Source: Fundidesulfovibrio terrae (lineage in GTDB: Bacteria > Desulfobacterota > Desulfovibrionia > Desulfovibrionales > Desulfovibrionaceae). Taken from it: a DNA stretch of 64,000 nucleotides. The stretch is from positions 760,644-824,643 of the forward strand of contig NZ_JAKZFS010000001.1 of assembly GCF_022808915.1 (NCBI RefSeq), read 5' to 3'. Position numbers and translations under genes: made by a program. This document shows, one piece after another, positions 34,996 through 43,541 of this stretch (position 1 is the stretch's first letter; each line of letters starts with the position of its first letter). The notes under the pieces are model-generated. The model had not been told where the DNA came from. It searched no databases and worked only from the letters and a program-made list of their open reading frames with translations.

Positions 34996-35382
34996 ATGAA
35001 CAAGCGCAGGCTCGTTTTCGCGGCGATCGGAATCTTTCTGGCCGGACTCCTGACCGGAGGCGTGTCCATGGCCTTCTACGGCAAGATGCGTCTGGCCCCC
35101 CTCGTCAGGATGGACAAGCTGGGTGCGGCGGGCTTCTTCCTGGAACGCATGGATTTCGCCCTCAAGCTTTCCGACAAACAGAAGCAAGAGATCCGGCCCA
35201 TCATCGAGGACACCCTGGCCCGCATACGCGAGTCGCGCATCCCCTGCATCTCGGGGGAGGACGTGGCCCTCAAGGCAGGAGCCGAGCGCATACGGCCTCT
35301 GCTGGAACCGGAGCAGCAGGACAAGTTCACGGCCTTCCTGGAAAAGGCCAAGGAACGCCGCAAGAAATTCTACGGCCAATGA
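34996..35382 (+). CDS. Periplasmic CpxP/Spy/ZraP-like protein
   Basis: 128 aa, with an uncleaved signal anchor (RRLVFAAIGIFLAGLLTGGV, about 4-23). An all-helical, charged periplasmic domain has a family-like LSDKQKQEIRPIIEDTLARIRE and LEPEQQDKFTAFLEKAKERR repeat-like pair. Such heavy-metal sensor/chaperone proteins often sit next to ECF sigma and anti-sigma genes (CnrX-type systems). A strong GGAGAGGAG precedes the ATG. It may sense metal or envelope stress for the sigma factor. Confidence 0.72.
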   Translation: MNKRRLVFAAIGIFLAGLLTGGVSMAFYGKMRLAPLVRMDKLGAAGFFLERMDFALKLSDKQKQEIRPIIEDTLARIRESRIPCISGEDVALKAGAERIRPLLEPEQQDKFTAFLEKAKERRKKFYGQ

Positions 35383-35475
35383 TCGCCTGCCGAGAGATAT
35401 TCCGCCGGGTTTGACGCGGCGGGGGATTTTCGTCACCATGCGTAAAATCCCCACACCGGAACCCGGCGGACGTAG

Positions 35476-36393
35476 ATGCCCAATCTTCCCGTTTTCTCCA
35501 CCATCGGCCAGGCCATGGCCGTCTTCGGCCTGCATATCGGGGCGCTCTCCAAATGGGCGCTCATCCCATTCTTTCTGTCCGCCGCTGCCCTGGGGGCCGC
35601 TTTCGGCCTGGGGCTGTGGTTGCAGCCTCCGGGCGGAGCGGGATTCCCCTACTGGTGGATGGGATTTCTCCCGGCCGCCATATTCTGCCTGGTGGCCTGG
35701 ACCCCCTACGCCATCCGGGTCAACCAGCTGGCCGTGGCCGGGCGCGTCGAGCCCGTGGGCTACCTGGAAACCATGTTTTCGTCCGTGGGCCTCAGATATC
35801 TGGCCTACGCCATCATCGTCGGCTTCATTCAGCTCGCTGGGATCGCGATCTCGGCCCTGCCGGTGCTCCTGGTGGCGCACTCCGGCACGCAGGACGGCAA
35901 CTCTTCCAGGGTCGTCCTGGCAGTGGCCCTCACTGTGGTGCTCGTGCTGGCCTTCTTCATCCTGACCTCGCCGCTCAATCTGGTCTACCCGGCGGCTGCG
36001 CTGGAGCGCGAACCGTCGCTGGGCAGGGCCTACAACCTGGGCGCGCACCGGAAATTGCGCCTGTTCGCGTGCGTCTTCCTGACCGCCGCGCTTTTCGGCG
36101 TGCTCGGGCAGGTGGTGGAATTCGCGGCCTCGGCCATGGGGGCGCAGAAGTCCGGCATGGTGCGGCTGGCCTTCGTCCCCGTGCAGATACTGCTCAGCTT
36201 CTTCAGCTACGTGACAGCCACGGCGGTGCCTGCAGTGGCCTACCGCATCCTGGCCGGCCTGCCGGACCCGCGCGGAGCAGAGCCCGTCCCGGGGAACCAG
36301 CCCTCCGGCACCTCCGGTTCGTCCGGAACGCCCGCCGTCCGGAATGCCGCCCCGGACGAGCCCGGGGATTTCCCCGGCACGGGCGGAGCGTGA
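35476..36393 (+). CDS. Polytopic membrane protein of unknown function (tandem paralogue 1)
   Basis: 305 aa with six predicted membrane helices (about 12-260) and a low-complexity cytoplasmic tail rich in Pro, Ser and Gly (about 262-305). The N-terminal segment MAVFGLHIGALSKWALIPFFLSAAA has the same pattern as the next two genes, and all three have a long loop with conserved R/Y residues after helix 2 (YAIRVNQLAVAGR). No known family is recognised. It lies 94 nt after the CpxP-like gene. Confidence 0.7.
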   Translation: MPNLPVFSTIGQAMAVFGLHIGALSKWALIPFFLSAAALGAAFGLGLWLQPPGGAGFPYWWMGFLPAAIFCLVAWTPYAIRVNQLAVAGRVEPVGYLETMFSSVGLRYLAYAIIVGFIQLAGIAISALPVLLVAHSGTQDGNSSRVVLAVALTVVLVLAFFILTSPLNLVYPAAALEREPSLGRAYNLGAHRKLRLFACVFLTAALFGVLGQVVEFAASAMGAQKSGMVRLAFVPVQILLSFFSYVTATAVPAVAYRILAGLPDPRGAEPVPGNQPSGTSGSSGTPAVRNAAPDEPGDFPGTGGA

Positions 36394-36499
36394 GCCCGTC
36401 CGGCCACGATTCCCATCCGTCGTGAAACCGCAACCCGCACGCCTCGCGCCCGGCTGTCCGGATGTTCCGGCCGGCCGCGCGTTGCAAAGGAGCTGACAC

Positions 36500-37357
36500 A
36501 TGGGGGAGAGCCTTCGTGCTCCCTGGAGCTTTTCGCCGCTGGCCGTGGTGGCTGAAAGCCTGGCCTTCACGGCCGCCAATATCCGGTCCATAGCCACGTG
36601 GGCGCTCGCGCCCCTGGGCTACGGCCTGGCCTTTCACTACCTGCTGCCCGCGTCGGCCGATCCCAGCGAGGCCGCGCCGGGTTTCCTGCCCCTGCTGATG
36701 CTTCTGGGCTGCGTCCTCTTGTGGATCAGGGTGCCCCTGGAACTCAGGGTGTACCGCAAATATCTGCTGGATGAATCCCCGGGCCGCTTCTACGGGCTGG
36801 AGCTCATTCAGGGCCGGACCTGGACCTACCTGTGGGCCTACATCCGGGTCATGTGCCTGTTCGTGGCCGTGCTCGGGCCGGGGGTGATGATTGCGGTGAT
36901 GCTCTTCGCGCCGCTTCTCAAGAGCGGCTTCGCCGGGTCCGCCCCGGAGCTGGTCCGGACGCTGGCCCCGGCGGCGGGCATGATCGTCCTGTTGGGACTT
37001 CTCTACGCCGTGCTCGCGCCCCGGGTGATCCTGGCGTTCCCCGACGTGGCCCTGGGGGGCAAGGGGCTCCTCTTCCAATCCGGGCCGTTCATGGCCCTGG
37101 CCCGCAAGGCGCGTTGGCGCATGGTGGCGGTGATGGCCGTGGTCTGGGCCCCGGAGCACGCCCTCAACGCCTTGTCGTACGTGGGGGGAGATTGGGATTG
37201 GTGGAAGTCCGCGTCCGAGGGCTGGTGGTTCATCCCGGCGAGCTACCTGCTCGGTTTCGCCACTCTCATCGTTTCCTCGGCGGCCGGGGCGGTCATCTAC
37301 CGGCGGCTGCGCCAGGGCCTGTCCGGGTCCGAAACTTCCGGGGAAGACGCCGCGTGA
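36500..37357 (+). CDS. Polytopic membrane protein of unknown function (tandem paralogue 2)
   Basis: 285 aa with about six membrane helices. The N-terminus (VAESLAFTAANIRSIATWALAPLGYGLAFHYLLP) and the loop LWIRVPLELRVYRKYLLDE parallel those of the genes before and after. AGGAG precedes the ATG. The stop overlaps the GTG start of the third member (GTGA), so they are co-translated. Function unknown. Confidence 0.7.
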   Translation: MGESLRAPWSFSPLAVVAESLAFTAANIRSIATWALAPLGYGLAFHYLLPASADPSEAAPGFLPLLMLLGCVLLWIRVPLELRVYRKYLLDESPGRFYGLELIQGRTWTYLWAYIRVMCLFVAVLGPGVMIAVMLFAPLLKSGFAGSAPELVRTLAPAAGMIVLLGLLYAVLAPRVILAFPDVALGGKGLLFQSGPFMALARKARWRMVAVMAVVWAPEHALNALSYVGGDWDWWKSASEGWWFIPASYLLGFATLIVSSAAGAVIYRRLRQGLSGSETSGEDAA

Positions 37358-38136
37358 GCGGCGGCGGGCCGTGCCTGCCGCCCGGGCGGCTTGCAGTGCT
37401 GTCCACCTTCGCCGAGGCGTTGGCCCTCTCGGCCAGGCATTCGCTCCGGCTCTTCGCCTGGAGCGCCCCCGTCACCGCAGCGGGGCTGGCGGCCACGGCC
37501 GCCGTGGCTCTGTTTCCGGACATCCCGGCCGTGTACCTGGGCGCCCCGGCGGCGTTTCTCCTTTATTTCGCCGTCGCGTTCTGCGCCTTCTGCGTGCGGG
37601 TGCACCGGTTGATCCTTTGGCCCGGCGAGCCACCTTCCGTCCGAGCAGCCCTGACTTTCCCCTCCGGCACCTGGCGCTACGCGCGCGGCTTGGCCGTTGC
37701 GGCGGCCGTGGGCGTCCTGCCCGCTACGGCAGTGTGGCTGGTCCTGGACGCCTTGTCTCCGGAGGGCATGCCGGAGGCGGACTGGGCCGCCCTCTCGCTG
37801 GTTCTGGCCTTCCTGGCCGCCCAGGCGGCCATGGCCAGGAGCCTGTTTCTCTACCTGACCGGCCTTTCCCTGCACGCTCGCGGCTCCTGGCGAGTCTCCA
37901 CGGCCATGGCTCGAGGCTGCCGAGGGCGGCTGGCCCTGCTTGGTCTCGCCTCCGGGGCCTACACCCTGGGAGTGAGCGCCTTTGCCGGATGGATGGTGGG
38001 GATGGTCTTTCCCGACGGTCCCCAGGGTCTGCTCGAATTCCTGACCATCGTGGTGGGCCTGCCCGCCCAGATGGGGTGTTTTGCCTGCCTTCAGGCCGCC
38101 TGTTACCGGCGGCTCTCCCCCGATCCGCTCTCCTGA
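37354..38136 (+). CDS. Polytopic membrane protein of unknown function (tandem paralogue 3)
   Basis: 260 aa, read from a GTG at 37354 that overlaps the previous stop by 4 nt. Six predicted helices. The opening LSTFAEALALSARHSLRLFAWSAPVTAAGL and the loop CVRVHRLILWPGE match the layout of the two upstream paralogues. The last helices and the C-terminus (GCFACLQAACYRRLSP) are shorter. No known family. It ends 69 nt before the palindrome of phage module B. Confidence 0.65.
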   Translation: MSGGGPCLPPGRLAVLSTFAEALALSARHSLRLFAWSAPVTAAGLAATAAVALFPDIPAVYLGAPAAFLLYFAVAFCAFCVRVHRLILWPGEPPSVRAALTFPSGTWRYARGLAVAAAVGVLPATAVWLVLDALSPEGMPEADWAALSLVLAFLAAQAAMARSLFLYLTGLSLHARGSWRVSTAMARGCRGRLALLGLASGAYTLGVSAFAGWMVGMVFPDGPQGLLEFLTIVVGLPAQMGCFACLQAACYRRLSPDPLS

Positions 38137-38205
38137 TCCCGTTGTTTCTGCTTAATGCCCTGAAATAGCTTCTTTTCAGTTCACAAAAATAATTTCAACT
38201 TTTTA

Positions 38206-38253
38206 CCCACATAGCGCTATGTGGGGTGAAATCCATCGGTCTCTGCGTATTAT
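38206..38253 (+). promoter_or_regulatory. Promoter of phage module B with the same 20-bp palindrome
   Basis: CCCACATAGCGCTATGTGGG at 38206-38225, identical to the copy at 3820-3839 and likewise preceded by CTTTTT. The -10-like TATTAT (38248-38253) sits at offset 23-28, as in module A. The ATG is 53 nt after the palindrome and the block CCTGGCAAGGAG before the start is shared. The palindrome centre would be near -44 relative to a start site at about 38260. Confidence 0.7.
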
Positions 38254-38278
38254 TGCGCTCACCTGGCAAGGAGAGACC

Positions 38279-39025
38279 ATGGCTTATACGCGAACCACAG
38301 TAATCGACGCTTCTCCCTCGGGGGATTCGGTCAAGCAGGCGGTCCTGGACCTGGACGCCGACCTGACCGGAGCCTTCGACGGGCTCAACCAGATTCAGGC
38401 CGTCCTGTCCCTGAAGATCAACCAGTCCGAGTACGACCAGCCGAGCGGAGTGCCTCGCCTGGACGCCTCGGGAAAGATCCAGGCCGGGCAGCTTCCCGGT
38501 ACCCTGGCAGACCTGCCCATCGGCATGATCGCCCCCTTCGGCCTGGAGACCCTGCCCACGGGGAGCAACTGGCTGGAGTGCAACGGCTCCGAGCTTTCCA
38601 TCGCCGACTACCAGAGCTTGTACGCCGCCATAGGCAACGCCTTCGGTCTGGCCGCAAGCCCCTCCAACTTCAAGCTGCCCGACCTGCGCGGCCAGTTTCT
38701 GCGCGGCTGGGACCATGGGCGCGGGCTGGATCCCGATGCGGCCGTGCGAACGGGAGGCGACCACGTGGGCTCCACCCAGGCCGACATCATGAAGAAGCAC
38801 TGCCATCCCATCGGCGGCGTGGTGGGCACGGCCGGTGGCGGCACCGGAGTGGTGGACTGCCAGGCTTGGGACAATGGTCCGTACAACTACGGCACCACGG
38901 ACTTCACGCATACCACCGACAAGAACGTCGGTTCGCTGGACGCCGACCCCTACTACGGCCGTGCCCGGGGCAACGAGACCCGGCCCGTGAACACGGCGGT
39001 CATGTACTGCGTCAAGTGGAGGTAA
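38279..39025 (+). CDS. Phage tail fibre protein with tail-collar domain
   Basis: 248 aa. The C-terminal 150 residues are a Phage Tail Collar domain: IGMIAPFG...LPTGSNWLECNGSELSIADYQ, then NFKLPDLRGQFLRGWDHGRG and a terminal ETRPVNTAVMYCVKWR. The N-terminal part (MAYTRTTVIDASPSGDSVKQ) is a virion-attachment segment typical of phage tail fibres. The start is the ATG at 38279 with GGCAAGGAG; an in-frame ATG at 38219 lies inside the palindrome and is not used. First gene of module B. Confidence 0.85.
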   Translation: MAYTRTTVIDASPSGDSVKQAVLDLDADLTGAFDGLNQIQAVLSLKINQSEYDQPSGVPRLDASGKIQAGQLPGTLADLPIGMIAPFGLETLPTGSNWLECNGSELSIADYQSLYAAIGNAFGLAASPSNFKLPDLRGQFLRGWDHGRGLDPDAAVRTGGDHVGSTQADIMKKHCHPIGGVVGTAGGGTGVVDCQAWDNGPYNYGTTDFTHTTDKNVGSLDADPYYGRARGNETRPVNTAVMYCVKWR

Positions 39026-39030
39026 AAATA

Positions 39031-39558
39031 ATGATTCTCTATTGTTACGATGAGTCCGGCGTCTACACCGGCCCCGTGTCTCCGGCCCTGTCCCCGGCTC
39101 GCCCCTTCGTGGGAGGCGAGCCCAACTACCTGCGCCCGGCCCGCTCCACGGACAAGGCTCCTCCGGCGGCCGGTCCCGGCTACGTGCCCATGTTTGATGG
39201 CTCGAAATGGACCCTCGCCGAAGACCGCCGCGGAACCGTGGCCTACGACACCGTCTCGGGAAAACCCCGGGCAGTCATAAGCCTGGGCGCCCTCCCCGAA
39301 GGATGGGTGGAGACCCCCCCGCCCTCGGACTGCCACGTCTGGTCCGGCGACGCCTGGCTGGAGGACCCGTCTCTGCGGCTCGCACTGGTGCGCCGTGAGC
39401 GCACCGCCCGGCTGGCTTCCTGCGACTGGACGCAGCTCGCCGATGCGCCCCTGTCCGGCCCGAGCAAGGCCGCCTGGGCCGCCTACCGGCAGGAGCTACG
39501 CGACTACCCCGCCGGCTGGAACACCGACAAACCCTGGCCCCTGGCCCCCACGGAGTAG
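39031..39558 (+). CDS. Phage tail assembly chaperone-like protein
   Basis: 175 aa. The C-terminal region RRERTARLASCDWTQLADAP followed by KAAWAAYRQELRDYPAGW is the hallmark of the Phage_tail_APC family of tail assembly chaperones, often encoded directly after a tail fibre gene. The N-terminal half (VYTGPVSPALSP...AGPGYVPMFDGSKWTLAEDRRG) matches the usual extension. It begins 5 nt after the collar gene with a GGAGG site. Confidence 0.8.
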   Translation: MILYCYDESGVYTGPVSPALSPARPFVGGEPNYLRPARSTDKAPPAAGPGYVPMFDGSKWTLAEDRRGTVAYDTVSGKPRAVISLGALPEGWVETPPPSDCHVWSGDAWLEDPSLRLALVRRERTARLASCDWTQLADAPLSGPSKAAWAAYRQELRDYPAGWNTDKPWPLAPTE

Positions 39559-39561
39559 ACC

Positions 39562-39894
39562 ATGGCCTACCGTTACGACCTCAAGATCGACCAGGGCGCG
39601 ACCCTGGCCCTGGAAATCGAGTGCCAGGACGACGCGGGAAATCCCATGGCTCTTTCTGGCTACTCGGCCTCGGCCCAGGTGCGCTACCGTTACGCCGACA
39701 CGAGCCCGGCCGCCGTGTTCGCTTGCACCCTGAACGAGACGCCTGGGCTGGTGTCCCTCAAGCTGGGCGCGGCCCAGACCGCGGCCCTCTCCAAGCCCTT
39801 CGGGGTCTGGGACTGCGAGCTCACCGCCCCGGACGGCACCGTGCAGCGTCTGGCCGAGGGCAAGGTGGCCGTCTCCCCGGAGGTGAGCAGATGA
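39562..39894 (+). CDS. Small phage tail-module protein of unknown function
   Basis: 110 aa. MAYRYDLKIDQGATLALEIECQD and the following beta-rich sequence recall small conserved proteins found beside tail genes in tailed phages (IDQGAtf.L.i.l.d pattern). It starts 3 nt after the previous stop and its stop overlaps the next ATG (ATGA). No enzymatic motif. Confidence 0.6.
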   Translation: MAYRYDLKIDQGATLALEIECQDDAGNPMALSGYSASAQVRYRYADTSPAAVFACTLNETPGLVSLKLGAAQTAALSKPFGVWDCELTAPDGTVQRLAEGKVAVSPEVSR

Positions 39895-40679
39895 GCGCTG
39901 TGGTGAAGAGAATCGTGCTCTCGACCCCGGCGGCGGTGGGGTCCACCGCCCAGTTCAGCGCCCTGGAGCGTTGCCGGGCCTATTCGGCCACGGCAACGGA
40001 CGCCCAGGCCCAGGCCCAGGCCTCGTCCGCTTCGGCCCAGGCGGCCTCCAGCGTGGCAGAGGCCGCGCGCGACGCCGCCCTTGTCGCGGTGGGCAGCGTC
40101 AAGGTTACGCAAAACGATGCGCAGGCCAGCGTCCTGGATTCGGCCTTGGGAGTGTCCGCGCCCCTGAATAAGACGGTACTCGTCCCCGGCGGCGACGAGA
40201 CCTTGAGGCTCGGGGTAGACGCCCTGGGCGGGGCGAGCGCCTCCCAGGCGGGGTCGGCTGGCGTCGCGCCCGCTCCCCTGGCCGGCGAGCAGCAGAAGTT
40301 CCTGCGTGGCGACGCCACCTGGCAGACTCTGGACCGGGCATCGCTCGGGCTCATAAACGTGGAGGACGCCTGGACCCTGCTTCCCGGCGCGGTCACCATG
40401 CTCTCGTCCACACAGGCCGCCGTGGCCGGGGACTGCGCGGCCACAGCCTCCCTGGGCCGCGCGCTCAAGCCCGACCTGCCCTCCGGGAATTTCGGCTACG
40501 TGGCCGACGCCGTCTACGACGCGGCCAATTCCAGGACCATCATCACCGTGGAGGGCTTCGCGGTGACCGGCCAATGCACCCAGCTCTGGGTGGGCCAGGA
40601 TCCGCGCAATGCCCCTTCGGCCTCGTCCAGCGGCTCGGACCTCTATCTGGCCGCCAACTACAACTGCCTCATGTACTAG
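39891..40679 (+). CDS. Phage tail-module protein with alanine-rich helical linker
   Basis: 262 aa. Residues about 33-70 are an Ala/Gln/Ser-rich stretch (ATATDAQAQAQASSASAQAA) typical of trimeric coiled coils in tail fibres. The middle has a fibre-like segment (LAGEQQKFLRGDATWQTLD) seen in many phage tail fibre proteins. The C-terminal 100 residues are beta-rich. It is likely a fibre or fibre-attachment protein. It is translationally coupled to the preceding gene and ends 11 nt before the next. Confidence 0.6.
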   Translation: MSAVVKRIVLSTPAAVGSTAQFSALERCRAYSATATDAQAQAQASSASAQAASSVAEAARDAALVAVGSVKVTQNDAQASVLDSALGVSAPLNKTVLVPGGDETLRLGVDALGGASASQAGSAGVAPAPLAGEQQKFLRGDATWQTLDRASLGLINVEDAWTLLPGAVTMLSSTQAAVAGDCAATASLGRALKPDLPSGNFGYVADAVYDAANSRTIITVEGFAVTGQCTQLWVGQDPRNAPSASSSGSDLYLAANYNCLMY

Positions 40680-40690
40680 GAGAGATATCG

Positions 40691-41086
40691 ATGAGCAGCC
40701 ATCCCAGTTTCCCGGGCACCCCGGCCATCACCGGAGCCCTGTCCCTGGCCAACGCCACCGGCACGTCTTTAGTGGACTTCTACACCGCCTCGCCGGGCGG
40801 GAACGGAGTCATGTGCGGCCGTCTGCGGGCCGCCAGCTCCGACACCAACGCGGTGACGCTTCAGTTCGCGCGCTCCATCGGCGGCACGGACTACATCATC
40901 GGCGAGTCGCAGGTCCCGGCCGGGTCCGGCACCAACGGCACCGCTGTGTGGAAGGATCTCCTGGCCGACCTCAACCTGGGCAACGCCATGACCCTGTCCC
41001 CTGGCGAAAAGCTCAGGGTGCGGGCCAAGACCGCGGTCACGGCCACCCTCAAGATCGACCTGATCATGGAAGGCGCTCCGCTGTGA
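40691..41086 (+). CDS. Small phage tail-module protein of unknown function
   Basis: 131 aa, beta-rich (LSLANATGTSLVDFYTASPGGNGVMCGRL), with no membrane helix or signal. Its stop overlaps the GTG start of the first glycine-rich protein (GTGA). No family recognised; phage nature is inferred from position within the module and lack of any metabolic feature. Confidence 0.55.
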   Translation: MSSHPSFPGTPAITGALSLANATGTSLVDFYTASPGGNGVMCGRLRAASSDTNAVTLQFARSIGGTDYIIGESQVPAGSGTNGTAVWKDLLADLNLGNAMTLSPGEKLRVRAKTAVTATLKIDLIMEGAPL

Positions 41087-42303
41087 GCCTCTTCTCGGTG
41101 AAACAGCCGGGCGGGGCGGGCGTGCAGCAATGGGCGTCCGCCATCACTGTGGGCAAGTCGCTCAAGGACCTCTACGCCTCGCAGGGCGACGTAACGCTCA
41201 TCGGGGCCAACACCGTGGCCACGCTCCAGGACGGCCCCGAGAAGGTGGTGCGCTACGGCAACCTGACCCTTGGCGACGGAACCACGGCCACGAGCCTGAC
41301 AGCCTCAAATCGTTGCAAGGGGCTGACCATCATCTGCGACAACCTGACAGTCAGGAACAACGCCACCCTGAACATGACCGGGAAGGGGGCGCGGGTTATG
41401 ACCAACGACGACCCCTTCTTCCCGTTCGTGGACTTCAGGATTCCCAACCAGATCACGCTCTCTTCAAGTCAAATCACCTTGGCTCAAGCCCTGGCGACCA
41501 TCAAGGCGCAGGGATTCGCTCCGTGGGACCAGGGCACTTGGCAGCACCTTGTTTCTTCCCTGTACGGGTTCAACTTGTCCGTGAGTCAAACCGGTACGTT
41601 GGCGCTGATGTTGGCGTCTGGATGTGGAATCGGGGTTAACGGAGGGCGGTGCGCCAACAGCGGCGCAGCAGGCGGAAGTGGGACCGCAGGGGTAAATGGT
41701 GGGACCGGAAGCGGTGGTTCTGGGGCTGCCTGGAGCAGCGGGACGGTCTGGGCTGGATACTCCGGGGCCGGCTGCCCTTATGCCGGAGGTTCTGGCTCCG
41801 GCGGGGCCTCGGCCGCCGGCGGGTATGGCGGATGCAGTTCCTGCGGAAAGGCCTCTTCCCAGTATTCCGGCCCAGGAGGGGGGGGCGGCATTTTTTGGTA
41901 CAATAACTGGGGCGGCCAGTACACGCAGTTCGCTGAAGCAAGCTACGGAAGCGGCGGGGCAGGCAACCCGGGCGGATCGGCCGCAAACGATACCGGCCAA
42001 GGCGGAAGCGGGTGCGGCGGGAAGTTGACCATCATTTGTTTTGGGACTGTCACCATCCAATCCGGCGGGAAAATCGAGGCCAACGGCATCGCCGGTGGTT
42101 CCGGGGTCTACAGCGGAGGGGGAGGCTCCGGTGGCGGACACATCTCGATCGTCACTCCCTTGGCTGCTCTCTATTCCAACAATGGCACTGTCCAGGCTTC
42201 AGGGGGGGCTGGAGGAACCAGCAGTGGAGGATATTCAACGGGTGGCCCTGGCGGCGCCGGTTCTGTCATCACGAAGACATTCTCCGACCTGGGGTGGATG
42301 TAA
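41083..42303 (+). CDS. Glycine-rich phage tail/adhesin-like protein (paralogue 1)
   Basis: 406 aa from a GTG start coupled to the upstream stop. The N-terminal domain (about 1-185) includes DGPEKVVRYGNLTL, LTIICDNLTVRNNATLNMTGKGARV and a FAPWDQGTWQ segment. The middle (about 186-300) is Gly/Ser/Ala-rich with scattered Cys and Tyr. The conserved C-terminal domain (about 300-406) starts GCGGKLTIICFGTVTIQSGGKIEANG and ends GGAGSVITKTFSDLGWM. The Gly-rich middle recalls polyglycine-type adhesin tips of phage fibres. No signal peptide. Two paralogues follow. Confidence 0.65.
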   Translation: MSLFSVKQPGGAGVQQWASAITVGKSLKDLYASQGDVTLIGANTVATLQDGPEKVVRYGNLTLGDGTTATSLTASNRCKGLTIICDNLTVRNNATLNMTGKGARVMTNDDPFFPFVDFRIPNQITLSSSQITLAQALATIKAQGFAPWDQGTWQHLVSSLYGFNLSVSQTGTLALMLASGCGIGVNGGRCANSGAAGGSGTAGVNGGTGSGGSGAAWSSGTVWAGYSGAGCPYAGGSGSGGASAAGGYGGCSSCGKASSQYSGPGGGGGIFWYNNWGGQYTQFAEASYGSGGAGNPGGSAANDTGQGGSGCGGKLTIICFGTVTIQSGGKIEANGIAGGSGVYSGGGGSGGGHISIVTPLAALYSNNGTVQASGGAGGTSSGGYSTGGPGGAGSVITKTFSDLGWM

Positions 42304-43532
42304 TGAGCATTTATTCCATCAAACAAGCCCAGACAGGCATCGTCCCCTGGGCCGACATCGTGCCCGTGGGCAAGAACATCAAGAACCTCTACGACTCCGC
42401 TGGGGACGTGACGATCTCAAGCCCCACGCAGATCGCCACCCTCATCGATGGCCCCGAGAAGGTGGTCAGGTACGGGAACCTCGTCCTATCTTCCACCTTG
42501 ACGGCCACGAACCGTTGCAAGGGCCTCACGGTCATCTGCGACAACCTAACCGTGCAAAACGGTGGCGTCCTGAGCATGACGGGGAAAGGGGCGCGCGTTC
42601 TCACCAACGACGACCCGTTCTTCCCTTTCACGGACTTTTTGATCCCCGATCAGGTCACGCTCTCGTCCTCCCTGATCTCCAAGGCCCAGGCTCTGGCCAT
42701 CATCCGGGCCCAGGGGATCGCCCCATGGGATCAGGGGACATGGCAGACATTGGTGAGCAAGTTGTTCGGGTTCAACCTGGCCGTGAGCCAGCCGGGGCAG
42801 GTGGCCCTTCTTTCCGTTCTTGGATGTGGCGCTGGACAGCCTGGGAGGGTCATCGGCGGCAATGGTGGCAGTGCGGGTAATGCGGGCATGAATGGAGGCA
42901 CTGGCGGTGGCGGAGAAGGTGGAGGATGGAACTCCAACTGCAACGCTAGTAGCGGGGCCACGGGCGCTGGATGTCCGTATTCCGGCGGTTCTGCTGGCGG
43001 CGGGGTAGCTGCCTACGATTCCTGGTACGGAGTCAACCATGCGGACGGGCAGGCGTCTTCTCCGTATTCCGGCCCCGGCGCTTGCGGGGGGGCATCTTAT
43101 TGCGGGGCGCCAAATAGGTATACCGGGCTTGGTTCGCAGATAGGAGGCACCCAGTACGGTGGCGGTGGCGGGGGAGCCGGAAGTCCTGGTGGAATGCCCG
43201 GGAATCAAAGCTCTTGCTACCAGGGAGGAAGTGGGTGCGGTGGAAAGCTGGTGGTCATCTGCTTTGGAGCCGTAAACATCCTCTCAGGCGGCAAAATCGA
43301 GGCGAACGGGATGCCGGGCGGAGTTGGCGGTCCGGGCGCGGGCTCTGGATACCCAGGCGGAGGAGGGTCCGGAGGCGGGCATATCTCAATCATCACTCCA
43401 TCCTACACGACCGCCGGAACCGTCCAGGCCGCTGGTGGAATAGGCGGAGTAGGGAGCACATACGGCGGCTCCGGCGGTGCCGGATGCGTCGTAACCAAAA
43501 CATTCGCGCAGATGGGAACTGCGTGGCAATAA
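42303..43532 (+). CDS. Glycine-rich phage tail/adhesin-like protein (paralogue 2)
   Basis: 409 aa, ATG overlapping the previous stop (TAATG). N- and C-terminal domains are nearly superimposable on paralogue 1 (DGPEKVVRYGNL; NRCKGLTVICDNLTV; TNDDPFFPFTDF; IAPWDQGTWQ; CGGKLVVICFGAVNILSGGK; GGAGCVVTKTFAQMG). The central Gly-rich part differs in sequence and length and contains CNASSGATGAGCPYSGG and several other Cys. Conserved ends with a divergent middle suggest receptor-binding variation. Confidence 0.65.
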   Translation: MSIYSIKQAQTGIVPWADIVPVGKNIKNLYDSAGDVTISSPTQIATLIDGPEKVVRYGNLVLSSTLTATNRCKGLTVICDNLTVQNGGVLSMTGKGARVLTNDDPFFPFTDFLIPDQVTLSSSLISKAQALAIIRAQGIAPWDQGTWQTLVSKLFGFNLAVSQPGQVALLSVLGCGAGQPGRVIGGNGGSAGNAGMNGGTGGGGEGGGWNSNCNASSGATGAGCPYSGGSAGGGVAAYDSWYGVNHADGQASSPYSGPGACGGASYCGAPNRYTGLGSQIGGTQYGGGGGGAGSPGGMPGNQSSCYQGGSGCGGKLVVICFGAVNILSGGKIEANGMPGGVGGPGAGSGYPGGGGSGGGHISIITPSYTTAGTVQAAGGIGGVGSTYGGSGGAGCVVTKTFAQMGTAWQ

Positions 43533-43541
43533 GGATAACAC

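Noticed and set aside
38219-38278. An upstream in-frame ATG extending the tail-collar protein by 20 residues
   Set aside because: That ATG lies within the palindrome and has no ribosome-binding site; the ATG at 38279 has AAGGAG and matches the module A layout.
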